From positions 1 through 5,848 of the forward strand of contig DASRYU010000085.1 in the NCBI GenBank assembly GCA_035687045.1: 5,848 nt of DNA. Reading direction: 5' to 3'. Made by a program: the position numbers and the translations under genes. Shown here in pieces: positions 5,526-5,848 of this stretch. Position 1 is the first letter of the stretch. Each line of letters begins with the position of its first letter. Under the pieces are notes generated by a model that was given only the letters and a program-made list of their open reading frames with translations, searched no databases and was not told the origin of the DNA. The DNA is from JAJPHT01 sp035687045 (GTDB taxonomy: Archaea > Thermoplasmatota > SW-10-69-26 > JACQPN01 > JAJPHT01).

Positions 5526-5848
5526 CTAGCTCCTTTTGGGTGCGCGCTTGCTGGCTTCGCTTTCGGCGGGCAACGCCGAGGCGGCCTTCCGGAGCGTCCC
5601 GCTCGTCGTCAGCGTCTCGACGCGCACCTCCTGGCCGCCAGCGCTCAGCGGCGCCTTGAGGACCGCGAGGAGCGCGTCCCGGTCACGATGCCCCGTCCGC
5701 AGCACGCCGTAGGTCCCGTCGAAGCGCGTGAGCTTCGCGAACGGCGGCAGCGCGCCCGATAGCACGCCGCGCGACACCGGCCCCCCCTCGGCGATGCGGA
5801 ACGCGACGTAGCGCGTTCGTCCGACGCGCTCGCGTCGCGCGGCGCGGG
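5526..5848 (-). CDS. pop5: RNase P protein component 2 (Pop5 family), N-terminus cut by window edge
   Basis: Pop5 (Rnp2) pairs with Rpp30 and helps the archaeal RNase P RNA remove 5' leaders from pre-tRNAs (family knowledge). 106 residues are visible, read from the right edge to a TAG stop at 5528-5526. Family marks by visible position: RxRYVAFRI (10-18), near the family N-terminus; TYGVLRTGHRD (45-55), like the GIVRC strand of known Pop5; and VRVETLTTSGTLRKA (74-88), like the conserved RTLGVSGTIKR segment. The last ~16 residues are a basic Lys/Arg/Ser/Ala tail. The GTG at 5777 is an internal Val, not the start, because the conserved RYVAF strand lies upstream of it. Only a few N-terminal residues should be missing. 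Its place before psmA fits the archaeal superoperon, although a 151-base gap separates them. Confidence 0.85.
   Translation of the reverse strand, partial: RAARRERVGRTRYVAFRIAEGGPVSRGVLSGALPPFAKLTRFDGTYGVLRTGHRDRDALLAVLKAPLSAGGQEVRVETLTTSGTLRKAASALPAESEASKRAPKRS

Noticed and set aside
5526..5777. Taking the GTG at 5777 as the start of an 83-residue gene.
   Set aside because: The frame remains open to the right edge and the upstream codons encode RTRYVAFRIAEGGP, the conserved Pop5 N-terminal strand, so the gene is a longer partial Pop5.

Overview
This is a high-GC archaeal window. By recognisable protein families it carries the proteasome/exosome superoperon, all on the minus strand. Read in the direction of transcription (high to low coordinates) the order is: pop5 (RNase P protein, 5' end cut by the window), psmA (20S proteasome alpha subunit), sbds (ribosome maturation factor), rrp4 (exosome cap), rrp41 (catalytic exosome ring subunit), rrp42 (non-catalytic ring subunit). 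A separate gene for a predicted secreted, cysteine-rich repeat protein follows and runs off the left edge. The Rrp4/Rrp41/Rrp42 set, Pop5 and a PsmA with the archaeal gate motif make the host an archaeon with high confidence. The PsmA sequence looks Thermoplasma-like, so a GC-rich uncultured Thermoplasmatota lineage is my best guess, but this comes from memory of family sequences and is not firm.

Layout: 5526-5848 pop5 (partial); 5375-5525 a 151-base gap with a perfect 8-bp dyad and the psmA ribosome binding site; 4655-5374 psmA; 3926-4648 sbds; 2284-3903 rrp4; 1412-2278 rrp41; 610-1410 rrp42; 542-609 a short gap; 1-541 the secreted protein (partial). From psmA to rrp42 the gaps are 6, 22, 5 and 1 bases, and rrp41 and rrp42 have clear GGAGG-type sites inside the end of the preceding gene. 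psmA to rrp42 is therefore probably one transcript. The open frames on the plus strand are GC-rich shadows of these genes.

The genes link RNA maturation (RNase P), ribosome assembly quality control (SBDS), 3'-5' RNA decay and tailing (Rrp41-Rrp42 ring with Rrp4 cap) and protein breakdown (proteasome). This is a known conserved archaeal neighbourhood, not a new system. The unusual parts are: a ~318-residue low-complexity Arg/Glu/Asp tail on Rrp4, with 14-residue tandem repeats and a terminal RGG-type segment, which more than doubles the protein; a smaller acidic Ala/Pro tail on Rrp41; the secreted Cys-repeat protein directly after rrp42; and a perfect 32-base inverted repeat at the left edge that may be a real hairpin or an assembly fold-back.
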